DNA of 64,000 nt, taken from NCBI GenBank assembly GCA_025766275.1, contig JAFKAC010000104.1:62001-126000 (forward strand). Reading direction: 5' to 3'. How positions within the stretch are numbered: the first letter of the stretch is position 1; each line of letters opens with the position of its first letter. The notes under the pieces are model-generated. The model was not told the DNA's origin. It saw only the letters and a program-made list of their open reading frames with translations, and did not search any database. Source of the stretch: Lactarius indigo (Eukaryota; Basidiomycota; Agaricomycetes; Russulales; Russulaceae). Both the position numbers and the translations under genes were made by a program. Below, piece after piece: positions 1 to 11,216 of the stretch.

Positions 1-324
1 GAAATTATCTGCTGGAGAGGGTGGAGACAAAGGGAAACAACGGAGGGGAGATATCGACGTTGAGGCGGAGCAGAGCAAGCTAGCCGAGGAGCGCAAACGC
101 AAGTCGAGGGTAAACGAGGGTGACGACCGATTCAGCAAAAAGACGAAGAACGAGGAGGCTCTTGAGAATAAGAAGTTTGACGTCACGGAGGATGACCTTG
201 GTACGTTCCTCCAGTTTATTAACACTCGATCCAGGTCTCAACATTATCCTTTACAGAACGATATCGCCGTGAAAGGAGTCGAATGGACGATCCAATGGCG
301 AATTACGTTGACACTGACGATTAG
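1..324 (+). CDS. SLU7: Pre-mRNA-splicing factor SLU7, C-terminal end (5' truncated by window)
   Basis: SLU7 is a second-step spliceosome factor that helps choose the 3' splice site. Only the C-terminus lies here. Reading in frame from base 2, a Lys/Glu/Arg-rich segment (LAEERKRKSRVNEGDDRF) runs to a donor after base 200. A 56-nt intron (201-256, GTACGT...TTACAG) restores frame and gives ERYRRERSRMDDPMANYVD, then stop TAG at 322-324. The 'K-F-D-V-T-E-x-D-L-E-A/R-Y-R...DPMAN' tail is the conserved SLU7 C-terminus, where known members end in DPMANF-x-G or similar. The zinc knuckle would lie upstream of the window. Identification rests on this tail only, but the order of charged blocks and the DPMAN motif make it likely. 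Confidence 0.82.
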
Positions 325-1382
325 CCAACCCTACTGTACTTTGAACCGAAGTCCAAGAAACGGAGCCTTCTGATTGGTTCGTTGCCCGTTTGTCGACACC
401 TCCAGCTCGAATCGTCGGCTGGCCATTTGTCACCGCTCCTCTTATGCCGCTCTTTATTAGAGGGCATGTTGTAGGATGTTTCGTCACAGCGTGTACACAA
501 TTTCACACGATTCCGACGTTTGTGATTGCTTTGTCTAGGTTCTCCCCTAGCGACACCATGAAAAGCACCAAATATTTTCGTCCGATACAAGTGACAGTGA
601 TGGCTGTGACGATCGTAATTCGTGGCTATCAAATGAGAACGAGCCCTCATGCCTCATGGCTAGTGCTGACGAAGTGTCCCTCGGGTCCAAACGTCCGAGA
701 GGGCACAATCTCTTTAGCCCCACTGACAGTCGATAGCTCATTAGGCTGCTGCGCAGACCTGGTGTGGGCGTGGAGAATTCAGGACTCCGGCCGGGACTTT
801 GGAATTTGGCATATGGTATTCGGCAAAAGAGAAATGCCTAGGCACGCGTGCGCAGGCTCCGGGCCTCGAAGGAAATGACATACCCGGAAAAACTCTAAAA
901 TGTAGCTAGTGACACAATTGTCCCAAGCAACACATGGTCGGTGCGGCTGTGGTGCTGGGGACGAAGGGGTACAGGCACAACTACAACTACCTGGTAAATT
1001 ACTGAAGAGAGCGCGAGTAGCAAAAAATTAGAACGGATTTTCTGTGACTGCGGTCACACTGCAGAAGCCCTTGGAAATTTGGACAGCGTCCGTGCAAGGC
1101 CGGGAGGGAAGGCGGCAAACGGTAGATTTAGACAGAAGCACTCGCACGGACGGCAGAAGGGCCCGAACACGTATCTGTGCTACCGATTCGGCTCATCTCG
1201 TCGCGTCAAAACGCGGATGATCACATCAGATAGCACATGAAGAGTGAAGCAAGAATCCTTCACAGTAGGAGCGAGAAATGAAGAGAACGGGGTGGTTCTG
1301 TTTCTAAGAACTCGATCACGTGATTAAATGACCCAGGTTCATTTCACGGCAAACGGTAAAGCTGTCACACTTGGTTAAGTAC
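325..1382. other. Intergenic, no gene recognised
   Basis: About 1.06 kb between the SLU7 stop and the next start codon. Open frames are present on both strands (for example 390-878 on +), but they carry no recognisable domain, no convincing splice pattern, and overlap one another on opposite strands. I read this as the SLU7 3' flank plus the promoter of the next gene. Confidence 0.5.
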
Positions 1383-2653
1383 ATGCCCCAGTTCACAACC
1401 GCGCTTTCCCTTTTGCTTGGCCTTGGAGCACGTATAGTGTACAACAAGTTCTTTACCTTTCGTGTTCCTGGCATCGAGGATCATGTGCTCAGCGGCCTTT
1501 GGCAGGGCGTAGCCCTATATCACGTCCTCATGGAATTTCCCTTCATTACCCTCCCTGTGGGCTTCGGCATTGGCGCTCGTCTCCTTGTCAACTTCGTTGT
1601 CACATATGATGCCACCGGGTGTGCATGCACCCTCCTTGGTGTCGCCGTTGGTGTCTTGTTCACCGACATTCTCTCCCAAGTTCTAGAAGATGGCGATCAG
1701 GAAGACGCCTACTACGAAGGTTCCGTCGTTTCTGACTACCCACGCCGACGGCGCCTGGTGCAGCTCCGAGCCGCGTACGATGACGACCGCATGCGCGATC
1801 ACAACCGCCGTCGACGCGCCTTCCTCGAGGCCGACCCGTCCGTCACGACCGCCATCACAAATACGACGAATACGTGGGACTCGCTGTCCGACTGGATAGA
1901 CCCCAATCATACAATGACCCCTCTCGAACGCGAGGTCGCCGCGCTGCGCAAGAAGGCGAGCATGGCGGACAGCGAGCGCCGCAGGTTCAAGGAAGAGAAG
2001 CAGTGGGCGCAAGTACAGGGGAACAAGGCCCGTGCTGCTCAGATGGGGTGGCAAGTCAAGCGGTATTCTGCGCTCATGCAGAGTTTCCACCGTGAGGCGG
2101 ACTTAAGGCTCCTCGAAGGTTCGTACCTACCCCAAACGGTTGACGCGCCGTCTCACAATGTCCTTCCCCTTTTCAGCGAACAACGAGCGACATCGCCAGG
2201 AGGTCGCGTCGATCCATGCGTCTGCCTCGCAGGTAGCAGGCCCATCCTCGTCCGTGCCGCTCCTCCCACCCCCACAACCCGTCGCGATCACCGTCGGTGG
2301 ACCGAGCCGCAGATCCGCGCCGAGTCCCCCACCACGCTTGGTACCTCCTCCCGAAGAGGAACGGATGCCTCTACGATCGGCCATTTCTAAAGGAAAGCAG
2401 CCCGAGCGTCGCGTGCGGCGCATTTCGGGGACCAATGACAAGGACGGAAATCCCATGAAGGCGGGCTCCGTATACACGGGCACGCATCACCGTGACCGTG
2501 AGCACCGCAGGGCCGCGTCGGTGCTGAGTCGACCCAGTGTTCGCATCGAGGTGCACGAGTGAGTACCCCAAGTCTCTAACCTTTTGGGAGTCGCTGTCAC
2601 TTATCTGTTGCTCCATACGCAGGACACCCTCGCGGCGGTCCAAGAGGGCATAA
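1383..2653 (+). CDS. Hypothetical membrane protein, 382 aa
   Basis: Three exons join in phase: 1383-2118, 2177-2558 and 2623-2653 (introns GTTCGT...TTTCAG and GTGAGT...ACGCAG), giving 382 aa. I chose ATG 1383 because the longer frame opens with TTG. The first ~100 residues are hydrophobic, with three likely membrane segments (near residues 3-18, 38-60 and 66-95). The rest is hydrophilic: a basic/acidic stretch with RRRR runs, a helical region rich in Arg/Lys/Glu around residues 185-235 that could be a coiled coil, then a Pro/Ser-rich tail (SVPLLPPPQPVAI) ending in TPSRRSKRA. I do not recognise the family. An N-terminally membrane-anchored protein with a disordered cytosolic tail is an inference from composition. 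Confidence 0.75.
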
Positions 2654-3110
2654 CCCGAGATTCACGCATCATCGTGGCATAATGTTCCGCATGGCGGGAC
2701 TTTCTTTCATGCCGAAATACGACGTGTATTTTTTTCCGGTTGTGGACACCCGGGTGGTGTATTGTAAGAAGTACATGGCGCTTTATCTGCTGGTTACGCG
2801 GTGCAGGCATCTCCTGACGAGAGCCTGATGTTGGGAGTGTCTGGGAATGGACGAGTTTATATCAATGGGAGGCGTTCATCAATAGAGGAACTTCTCACAC
2901 TAGATCTAACGCGGGGTATATAACGCTTGCTGAATTTATTTTCTTCTTTTTGGCGGGAAAGATCTCATCGGGTATGCTCTGTTCGACGCGAGCCGCGGCA
3001 CCGCGATGTTAGAGACGTATACCGGGGTGAGTTTCTGTTACGTGTAGAGTACCTAACAAATCACCTTCAGAAAGCGTGCATCCTTAACAATTTATTATGT
3101 TCTCCCAGAC
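2654..3110. other. Intergenic spacer
   Basis: No gene is recognised between the membrane protein and the F-box relic. The first part is the 3' flank of the upstream gene. A short open frame from 2927 on + could be a decayed 5' exon of the F-box-like gene, but no F-box motif is visible in it. Confidence 0.4.
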
Positions 3111-4336
3111 CTCTCCGTCTCTTGGTCGCGGGCCATGACGGAGCGCTCCGCCCCGCTCCCCATGCGTATTGATATGAGTATCAGCACAGAACTTCGGGCT
3201 GGGCTGAGCTTGGTCGCCACCTCGGAGCTGCTATCCACAACATCCAGGATACGCACCCTCCGCCCCTCCGGCTACCTCGCCGACGTCATCAGCGTCCTCG
3301 ACCGCCTCCGTACTCCGTCCCCACTCGAGTCACTAAGCCTATTATTGTACAACTACAATGGACAGTCCGTCGGCCTCTCAAAGGCGTTTTTTTGGCCGAA
3401 ATGCTCCGTACCTTCGCCACCTTAGGTTCGAAAGCACATCCATATACATCCATGCACCGCGCCGGCTCCTCATTCGCATCACGCACTTCACGACCAGCGC
3501 GGGCACCGAGCTTATTCGATCTGCTCATGACCCTGTGTGAGATGCCGCTGCTCGAGGTGCTGCGCGTAGAGTACATTCGCGATGTATGGGATGAGACAGA
3601 CCCGCTTCTGCGGCACCTCTCGCTACTCTCCTTCCACGACACTACCCCACGCCGCCTCGTGATACCCTCCTCGCGCATCGATGCGCCTTCGACGCTGCGC
3701 AAACAGCTCTTCTGGCAGAGGGGCGGGATCCGGAGTTGGATCCGCTTGGCGAACATGTTCACGGGCGTGCCGGCCCTCGTCCCACCCGACTCTGCACCAG
3801 GTACTGACGACGGCGGCCTGCGAGTCGCACACGTGACGGGCGGGTCCGACCGCGGCTCGTTCGACGTGTGGTTCCGGACGGGCTTTTGAGGAGCGAGCGC
3901 GTCTGCGCGTGAGGACGCACTCTTTCTGTTTCACGTCAGCTGGTTTGGTGGTTGCCAATTGGCACAGCGCGTCGGGCGCTGCGAAACAATGGAAGGCGTT
4001 GCTTACCGCGTTCCCATCTGTAAAGACCCTGCACATGCACTGCAATTTCGAATGCGTCTCAGTCCTCCGCGTACTCTCCGCATCTGTGGACCCACTTCTC
4101 CTCCACCTTCTGAGGGTCATCATCGTCCGTTGTATGGTCCATTGCGCGGCGGTGGCGGCGCTCCCCGACACTGTCGGAGCTACTGGTGCTGTGGCTAGCC
4201 GCGAGGAGAATGTAGGCGCGGAGCTGGTGGAAGCTGTGAGCGCGTGGTCTGGGCTGGAAGTGGTGTTGGTCGGGTGTGCAGTGGACGACGAGGCACTGGA
4301 GTCATTGGAGAAGAGAGCTCAGGTGGTCATTGTAAG
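3111..4336 (+). pseudogene. F-box/LRR-like gene, degenerate (frameshifted)
   Basis: The text reads like an agaricomycete F-box-like protein: DLSVSWSRAMTERSAPLPM, then leucine-rich stretches such as LLEVLRVEYIRDV and, near the end, LVEAVSAWSGLEVVLVGC. Such proteins usually supply substrate specificity to SCF ubiquitin ligases. The frame is broken at least twice at homopolymers: a run of seven T at 3387-3393, and four T at 3884-3887 where a premature TGA appears and the +1 frame continues cleanly (FEERARLRVRTHSF). A third shift is likely near 3505. No N-terminal F-box is recognisable. The breaks sit in homopolymer runs, so base-calling error is an alternative to true decay; pseudogene is my preferred reading. 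Confidence 0.55.
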
Positions 4337-4701
4337 GACTACGTTGACCGTTAACCACTCAATGACCAAGCTCGTTATATATACCTTACACGCGTACGAA
4401 AATGAACATCCGTGCTTTTGCGTTAACAACGATATCTGTCCGCGTCCGCGCGTCCGAGTCACTGTTCGGCGTTATTGCTCTTCCAGGCCCTCTTTCTCCC
4501 GTGCGCTCTCGTCTCGAACACGGCTAACCCGTCTTCGCTTGTCTGCGTCTGGATTATCGATAAGCCATCGGCCCGTGTCATGTTTTCAGTCTCTACTCTG
4601 TTCCTATCTGATCTATTTACACATTTCGATCCTCTCCTTCTTGTCTTGCGACTCGCACTGCCGTCTATAACAGGCAGATGGACAGACAGACAGGAGAAAT
4701 G
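4337..4701. other. Intergenic spacer between convergent ends
   Basis: Between the F-box relic on + and the TRM112 stop on -. It is pyrimidine-rich on the + strand, and no gene is seen. Confidence 0.45.
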
Positions 4702-5313
4702 CTACCCTATCTCATGCTCTGCCAATAACTAAGCAGGAGAACATCAGATAGATGACACCTTCGGTGAACAGAGCGGCTCCCGTAAATAATGCGTACCATA
4801 TTTGGAATTCCGTTCGAGATGGGGTAGACGTGCCCGCAGTTGGGGCAGGTCATGGAGCCTTCGTCGACGTGAATCTGTGGGTGCATGGTCAGAGAGACAG
4901 GGTACGCGACGCGAGTCACGCGACGAGGAAATTTGCACAGACCTCGAGGAGCACGTGGTGTAGCTGCTTCAAGAGGTCATCGTCGAGCATCTCTGGCTGC
5001 TCGAGCGGTAGCGACAAATCACCGATCTTAAAATAAAGAGAATTTCATGAGACGAACGAGTTTAATTTGGTTTTGCGCGATTTCAATATAGGTGTGGAAG
5101 AGCCAACTGATTCGACGAATTTTTGTTTACCTCACGAGAAGCCTGAACAAGCGCATTCCACTCTATTCTGGGAAGGAAGCCACGAAGAAAGTCGGGGTTG
5201 AATTCGGCCTCACGCAGAGCGAGCTTGACATCGCTGAACTTGAGAGGGTAATTGTTCGTCGTACAGCCTTTGGCATGGCAGGCGAGGAGATTGTGTGTGA
5301 TAAGACGAACCAT
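4702..5313 (-). CDS. TRM112: Multifunctional methyltransferase subunit TRM112
   Basis: Trm112 is the small zinc-binding activator shared by several methyltransferases acting on tRNA, 18S rRNA and the release factor eRF1. Four exons join in perfect phase on the minus strand: 5313-5131, 5026-4943, 4874-4797 and 4728-4702, giving 123 aa, close to the usual ~125-135. The start MVRLITHNLLACHAKGC carries the first cysteine pair. The second zinc pair and the family signature are in CPNCGHVYPISNGIPNM, followed by LLAEHEIG at the end. Introns are GTAAAC...TTTTAAG, GTCTGT...CCACAG and GTACGC...TGCTTAG. It is divergent from the secreted glycosidase (418 bp between start codons). Confidence 0.95.
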
Positions 5314-5731
5314 TGAAGAGAGATGGGCGGGTCTCGGCGGACCGGCTGACCAGGGATAGTGGTGCGAAGTGGCGCGTGGCGTGGGCAGGCCCCACCGGCT
5401 CAACTTGGGTTCTTTTCTAGTACTCGTCTCTAGTCTTGGCAACCGCCAGCCACAACCACATCGTGAGGCGTGTGCATGGGCTAGCTTTAGGAAAATATCA
5501 CGAGATATACGACTTCCATTACTGACTGCTATGTGAAAATGGCAATATGGAACTGAGTTTACTTATTCGCGGTGCCCCGCGAAAATCGCGTCTGTAGCAC
5601 TCCGAATGACATACTAAATTTAGACTGTCTTTGGGCCAAGTGAAGTAGCCAAGACATGGGTGTGCTCCACTAGGCTTCGTGCTCGGCTTCGTGCTCAGGT
5701 TCTGTGTCTTGATCATCAACCACCCCTCAAC
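5314..5731. promoter_or_regulatory. Divergent promoter region, TRM112 / GH105-like
   Basis: 418 bp between the two ATGs, with no gene in it. It must hold both promoters, but I could not pick a convincing TATA box. Confidence 0.4.
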
Positions 5732-7507
5732 ATGTTTATCTCTTGGAGTGCCCTCTTAGCTCTGTTTCTGGTCTACGTGTCGGCGCAGGGCCTCACAAGC
5801 CATCAAATTGACACTGTGCAACAACGCCTTGCAGAAGGTGCGACCCACAGGTCAGCTGTTTCCCGCGACTCTGTCTGGTCTATGTTCGTCCCATCTCACA
5901 CGCCCCACCAGCTGGGAGCTCGGCACCCGCGCCCAAGCTCTTCTCGAGCTCTCCGCTCCCTCCTTTTCTGTGCTCACCCCTTCCATACCCCTCCCCCCTC
6001 CCCCCTACCTGGATTCTTCCTTGAACGATACCCTCGCCGATGTCTTCACAATTGCGCGAAACGCTGTCGCGGCACTGCCACCTCCACCAAGCAATGGCTC
6101 TGGCCAGCCCCTCGTACTGGGGGATTTCAGCGTGGGCGACCCCGTCAGCATCGGGACAGCCGTCCTGATTGCCAACTGGACTAATCTTGGCGGCGAGTAC
6201 TACGCCGCCGCGGCCACCGCCCAGATCCAATATCTGTTTGGCCCGGCGGCGCCGAAGACCCACGACGGTGCCATATCGCATGTCACTTCACAGGTGCAGC
6301 TCTGGTATGCTGACCACTAACTACTTTTTTGCCCGTTTCTGTGCGTTCCGGTCGCTAACATACTACCCATTGCGACAGGAGTGACTCGGTGTATATGGTA
6401 CCCCCCTTCCTCGCATATTATGGTATAACCACGGGAAACCAATCGATGCTGCAGGAAGCTTATAACCAGGTACGTTTGTATTCCCTGACCTCGCCATTAA
6501 TGAGGGGTCCCGACGGCAAGCGAACAGGTTAAATTGTACCGCAGCTACCTCCGCGACAACTCGGCCGGTGGACTATGGCAGCACATCGTCCTAGGTACGA
6601 ATGGCACAGACTCGGGACACTGGTCGACCGGTGCGTAGCAGTACATCACACTCACACACAAGATGAATGATGTGAGTGAGTGCAGGCAACGCATGGGCGG
6701 CAGCAGGGATGTTGCGTGTGCTCGGGACGCTCAAAAGTTCACCCTTTTCTCGGGATTTTAACGCTCAGATCAAGGACCTTGGCAACTGGATCGCCGAGAT
6801 TCATAGCGCGATGTACCCGCACCTCGTACGTCTCCATCACCTGCATACTGACGCGTCGTGTCTCATGTGCCCCCCCACAGCAAGCCAACGGTCTTTTTAA
6901 GAACTACGCGGACCAGAACTACGCTAATAATTTCGACGATGCGTCGAGCAGCGCCCTGCTCGCTGCCACCGTCTACCGCCTTGCGCTTCTTACTGGCAAC
7001 AAGAGGTATGTCCGACAAGCGGAGCGCACGCGTGCGGCGCTCTTTGCTGCGAACGGCACGTCTGCCATCGCGTCGGGCGACCCCGTGGTCACGTCCTCCT
7101 CGACATCCTCGACATCGCGGTCCTCAAACATCTCGAGCACGACATCCTCAAGCACGACACTATCGAGCGTGGTACCTTCCTCGACAGGGTCTGCGCCAGG
7201 GTCAGCGTCCACGGCGTCGAATGCGTTTGTGAGCACGCCACACTTTACGGACGACGGCTGGCTCGCACCCGTTGTCGACCCCCTTAACTATGTCACCCAA
7301 GGCGCGCAGAGCCCCGAGGGCCAAGCCTTCACGCTGATGCTCCAATCTGCATGGCGAGATTGGTCCGCGGCTGGCAGCCCCGGTGCGAATGTGGCGCCGC
7401 CGGGTGTGCGTGTGGGCACCAGCACCGTGTTACTAGGCGCAATGGGCTTACTCGTGGCTTGCACGATGATGACGGTGGACGGTAGAGCCGTCTTGTTTCT
7501 GATCTAG
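5732..7507 (+). CDS. Secreted six-hairpin glycosidase (GH105/GH88-like)
   Basis: Six exons join in phase: 5732-5850, 5912-6304, 6379-6469, 6528-6630, 6686-6825, 6881-7507, giving 490 aa. The N-terminus is a signal peptide (MFISWSALLALFLVYVSA). After splicing, family-105-like motifs appear: SWELGTRAQALLEL, then QLWSDSVYMVPPFLAYYG (the W-S-D-x-x-Y-M-x-P-P motif) across the exon 2/3 junction, and HWSTGNAWAAAGM across exon 4/5. Members act on unsaturated uronyl ends of pectin or related polysaccharides by hydration; the substrate cannot be told from sequence. A Ser/Thr-rich linker (residues ~350-395) and a C-terminal hydrophobic stretch suggest membrane or GPI attachment at the cell surface. Extracellular plant-wall degradation is the likely role. 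Confidence 0.82.
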
Positions 7508-7707
7508 GGGACTATGTACTGTTGTACCGCTCATAATAAGAACCCCGCCGACCTTCTGCCCTTTTTACTTGTTCACCTCAAAGGTTCTTTGTACCATACC
7601 TCTAAAAATAAGATGTCTTTCCCGTGTGGTTTCTCTTAGACAAACAAGGTCGACAAAGTCGACGCCTAGTAGTACAGCAATCGGCTTGGTGATTAGCGCT
7701 GCCCCCT

Positions 7708-9167
7708 CACATATGCCTCCGTTTTAGTGCGCCCTTGTCGCTCTGGCACACTTCGCAAGTGCGGCTCTGAAGTGGGAACGAAAGCCCAACGCATGTGATA
7801 TGATATTGGTATGGTTTAATATCAGTATACTTGTGACTGAGTGTGTTGCTCACCCATTTTGTTTCACAGCTGGCGACTCGGCAACAAACCACGTCGTCAC
7901 CAGCCGTCTGCGTTGTTGATGGTGCTGCCCACTTCCCACACAAGCACGCAGGAACATCGCGCATATTGCGCAGTTTCCGTTTGCGTCCAAACAAGGACAT
8001 TTGTGCGCCCCCAAGGGGGCCCCCGCCCTCATCTTCGGTCCCAGTAGCACGTTTGGTCGCACCAGAAGTATGGCATGCCAGAATGTCTGCGGGTGGCAAC
8101 ATTGGGACGCCGATGTTAAAAACTAAAAGGAGGAGGTCATGGTCAGCATCAAGTGATGGAAATGGGAGAGGATAACCTACTAGGTGCGTGTTCATCTGAC
8201 TCTGCTATGACATCTCTGACAGCCCCTGTCGCAGACTCGGACTTGTCTCCGACGTCTCTCTCATCGCCGCCCCCCCCAACTCTCCCAGCCCGTCCTCTCC
8301 CGAGGACTCAAGTGAGGCCTGGGAGCATCTTGACCGCATGTTAAACTGGTTGCTGGGACATGGGATTGATATCGAAAAAGTTGCACGGCGAGTGCGGCGC
8401 GAACCCTTGGGCGTCGGGGGTTTAACCCAGTGTACCCACGGTTTTGAGAGAGGTGCACCATCAGGGTCAGATGGTGAGATGTCAGATGGCGCCGAAGACC
8501 GAAGATGTACCTCTTGCCAAAACAACGCGAGCAATGACATCACCTTCTTCTGCCTCCGGAATATGCGATGGCAGTTCTTGTGCTGCACAGCTGATGCCGT
8601 TTAACAGTGTCAACACATGTGTGTTAGGGTGTGCCGACTTGGACGTCAGGCCGTCTGCCGACAGTGATCCCACCCTAGGTTCGTGCGGCAGATCCGACGT
8701 CGGAAGGGAGGATACAAGGGGAGATGTGGGAACGGGACTAGACTGGGCCAATGGAGTTGCGCTCGCACTGAGGGTCTCATAAACAGAAGTTAAGAAGTTA
8801 CTGTCGATGCCAATGCGACCTCGGATGAATCCTCAGATGCAAGTCCATTTTGTTTGCCATCTTGCATTCGGTTTGGCCCATCTTTTGGCCCATCGCGCGT
8901 AGTTTTTGTCAAGGTTTTCGTGAAGTATGAATGAAGTGTTCTCGTTCTGCTCCTAGTCTGGCTTTCTTGGGACTTCAACTCGCCCTTTTGTGCTGCCCTC
9001 AAGCATTTGGGCGAGCCCCTATGTTGCATGAAGTTTCTATCACCTCCGCAACCAACCCGGACTTTCATGTAACATATATTGCATGTGTAGACTCCGTCTT
9101 TGTCTGGTGTCGGAATGGGGAGCACATCCGAACCTGAGGGCGAGTCAGTTGGCCCCATCGTTTGCAT
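7708..9167 (-). pseudogene. Relic of a repeated zinc-finger protein family, internally rearranged
   Basis: On the minus strand, 9167-8790 encodes YTCNICYMKVRVGCGG...QHRGSPKC, a Cys/His zinc-binding head, followed by RTRTLHSYFTKTL. 8751-8482 continues with LPSHIPEAEEGDVIA. 8100-7710 ends with a PHD-like Cys cluster (CLCGKW...CCRVASCETKW...CEVCQ). I remember this head-middle-tail plan from a high-copy gene family in Agaricomycetes, but I recall it only loosely. The middle module (AWEHLDRMLNWLLGHGI...VRREPLGVGGL) lies on the opposite strand at about 8290-8455, so it is inverted relative to both flanks. With stops between blocks the gene is dead. A repeat-associated origin is inferred. Confidence 0.5.
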
Positions 9168-9723
9168 ATTGTTGAGAGTCGAGAAAATTGTCAGATTAAG
9201 TGGGCACTTAGAACTCGATTTGGGAGGTTTCCGTAAGAGTCAGAGATAAGGGCTTCCAGGGTTTCTGATGCTTAGGGCAAATAGAATAGAATGGAAGGCA
9301 CGCACGATTCGGCACGAAACTTGCACGAAACGTCCGTGTTCCTTTGCAGTTGAATTTTGAGTAGAGGCCTCACTGAGACCTCACTTCCAATCTAGAAATC
9401 CCGTATTCTAAGCCCGAGGGTGTATGAGCGTGATCTTCACTAGTACGATGTTCCCTCCCTAACCCGAGTATGGGTGCCTAAATCCGCGAGCCCCCTTGGC
9501 ACGCGCGACGCGTCATGTCACATTTCGTCACACCGTGTTTGTCACACTCCTCCGTCTCCGCACACACTGGCAACCGTGACACTGACAGGCCAAAATGACG
9601 ACTCACATAGGCGTCCTCCCAGATGGTATATCTCACTACTCTCGCTAGTAGGGTCTGTGATGATATAGACTCACGCTCGGCGCGCCCATAGATTTTCTAG
9701 ATACAATCACAAGAACAGCGAAC
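9168..9723. other. Upstream flank of RNase H2B gene
   Basis: 556 bp with no recognisable gene. It separates the zinc-finger relic from the RNH202 start and should hold the RNH202 promoter. Confidence 0.4.
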
Positions 9724-10997
9724 ATGCACGAAGGTGGTTCCAGCCTGGGCCCGGATGGCCATGCGTCAATACCCCTTCTGCGATTGCCGCATCCTAGAAC
9801 AGGTTCCTTCCTTGTTCACAGACAAGACTCACACTCTGAGGCATCTACTTAGCGGTTCCATCGCTGTTCTTGCCCTACCGTCGCGCCGAACCGGCCGGTG
9901 GCTCGGGTGATGGGTGGGGGATTCTGGAGGTGCAGAGTGTGTCCCCACCGAACCCACGGTCATGGTTCTTCACAGAGGGTGAAGTTGTTTCAGGTAAATC
10001 CAATGCTTCCCTGTTGTGGTACTGATACGAATTGATAGTCGACCAGACGGAAAACTGCTCGTCATGACGCCGATCGACCCTGCCTTCCTTGTTATACCCA
10101 TACTTCAGGCGATCAAACCCGTATGTAGAGAGTCTATCGCATGACCCTTCGAAACTACGCTCACATTTTACCGTAGAAAGATGGTTCCGCCGGTATCTTC
10201 CAGCCCATGGACGATATATTCGACGAGGCTGCTTCAAAAATCTTCCAGATATCCACCACAATACCCCAGGAAGATATAATATCCCTGACGAGATATGATT
10301 GTATCGTCGATGCTTTGAAGAGGGTATGCGATTTTCAAGGTATGCGGCCTACGACCTTCTACAATTCTGCGGAACCGCGTTGACACGAAATGCAGACATT
10401 ACGTCAGAGCTCAAAGTGTACCGCTATTCTGAAGACAAGATGATCGAATACCTGCAGGCAAAAGTGACGCGGTTATCAGGGCATGAAGTCGTCGAGAAGT
10501 CGCGTACTATCATTCGCAACTTCGCCAAGGACGGGCTGATGGATGACGGCAAGGAAGGCCTCCTCGAGCGTGGGTGACTGACCGAACTAGTGCTGACGCC
10601 TGGGCTGACCTCGTTCGATTGGTAGTTGGCCGCACTAAGTCGGCATGCGATCTTGTTTCACAATACTTAGCGCCTAGCTTGTACTCTGCATTGCTTGCTA
10701 AATACGAGTACGTACATTCGTGGCGCGTCGTTCGTGCGTCCCTTCACTTACATATTGGGACTCGCACGTTCCTCTAGCTTCACCTCACTCGAGACCCACA
10801 TCAAGGCAGTGAAAGCTGAAGATATGGCTGTTGCACTCGCAGGTGCACCGATGGCCAAGTCGCGAGCCGCTGCCGAAGAAGACGGTGACAGCAAGAAACG
10901 CAAGGCAAAATCAAAAGCGTCACGGGGCGTGGAGGTACTGAAAAAGGTTGACGTATCCAAGATGGGAAAATTGTCGACGTATTTTCAGAAAAAATAG
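9724..10997 (+). CDS. RNH202: Ribonuclease H2 subunit B (Rnh202-like)
   Basis: RNase H2 removes ribonucleotides misincorporated in DNA; subunit B is a non-catalytic scaffold in the nucleus. Seven exons join in phase (9724-9802, 9853-9993, 10047-10120, 10177-10339, 10396-10569, 10626-10707, 10778-10997), giving 310 aa. Family marks: LRLPHPRT near the start; PRSWFFTEGEVVSDG then LVMTPIDPAFLVIPIL, matching the conserved 'SWF...D...TPIDP-x-F-L' block; a central helical domain with YRYSEDKMIEYLQAKV; and the end VSKMGKLSTYFQKK. That tail resembles a PCNA-interacting peptide, since subunit B proteins usually end with such a motif (here S-T-Y-F), though the leading Gln is missing. Start ATG 9724 gives a short N-terminus before LPHPRT, so an upstream exon cannot be excluded. 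Confidence 0.9.
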
Positions 10998-11216
10998 GTG
11001 CACTTGGGTCGACTGTTTTCTTGGTTATTAGACGATGTATTGTACTGTGCGGCCTTGTGTGCGGCGGCGAGTATCGGAGGACAGTGACAGAGTTGGGCAC
11101 GTGGAACAACGGAACGTAAAGCGTGCCTTATTGGTCGGTTTTTAACGCTCGGCTTTAGCTGAGGTGCCAGCAGGCGAACAACTGCAGCGAACGAACCCAA
11201 CTTGTTCAACCGTAAA

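Noticed and set aside
390..878. 162-codon open frame on + after SLU7
   Set aside because: Low-complexity mix with no domain, overlapped by several antisense frames of similar length; no splice or start context supports it.
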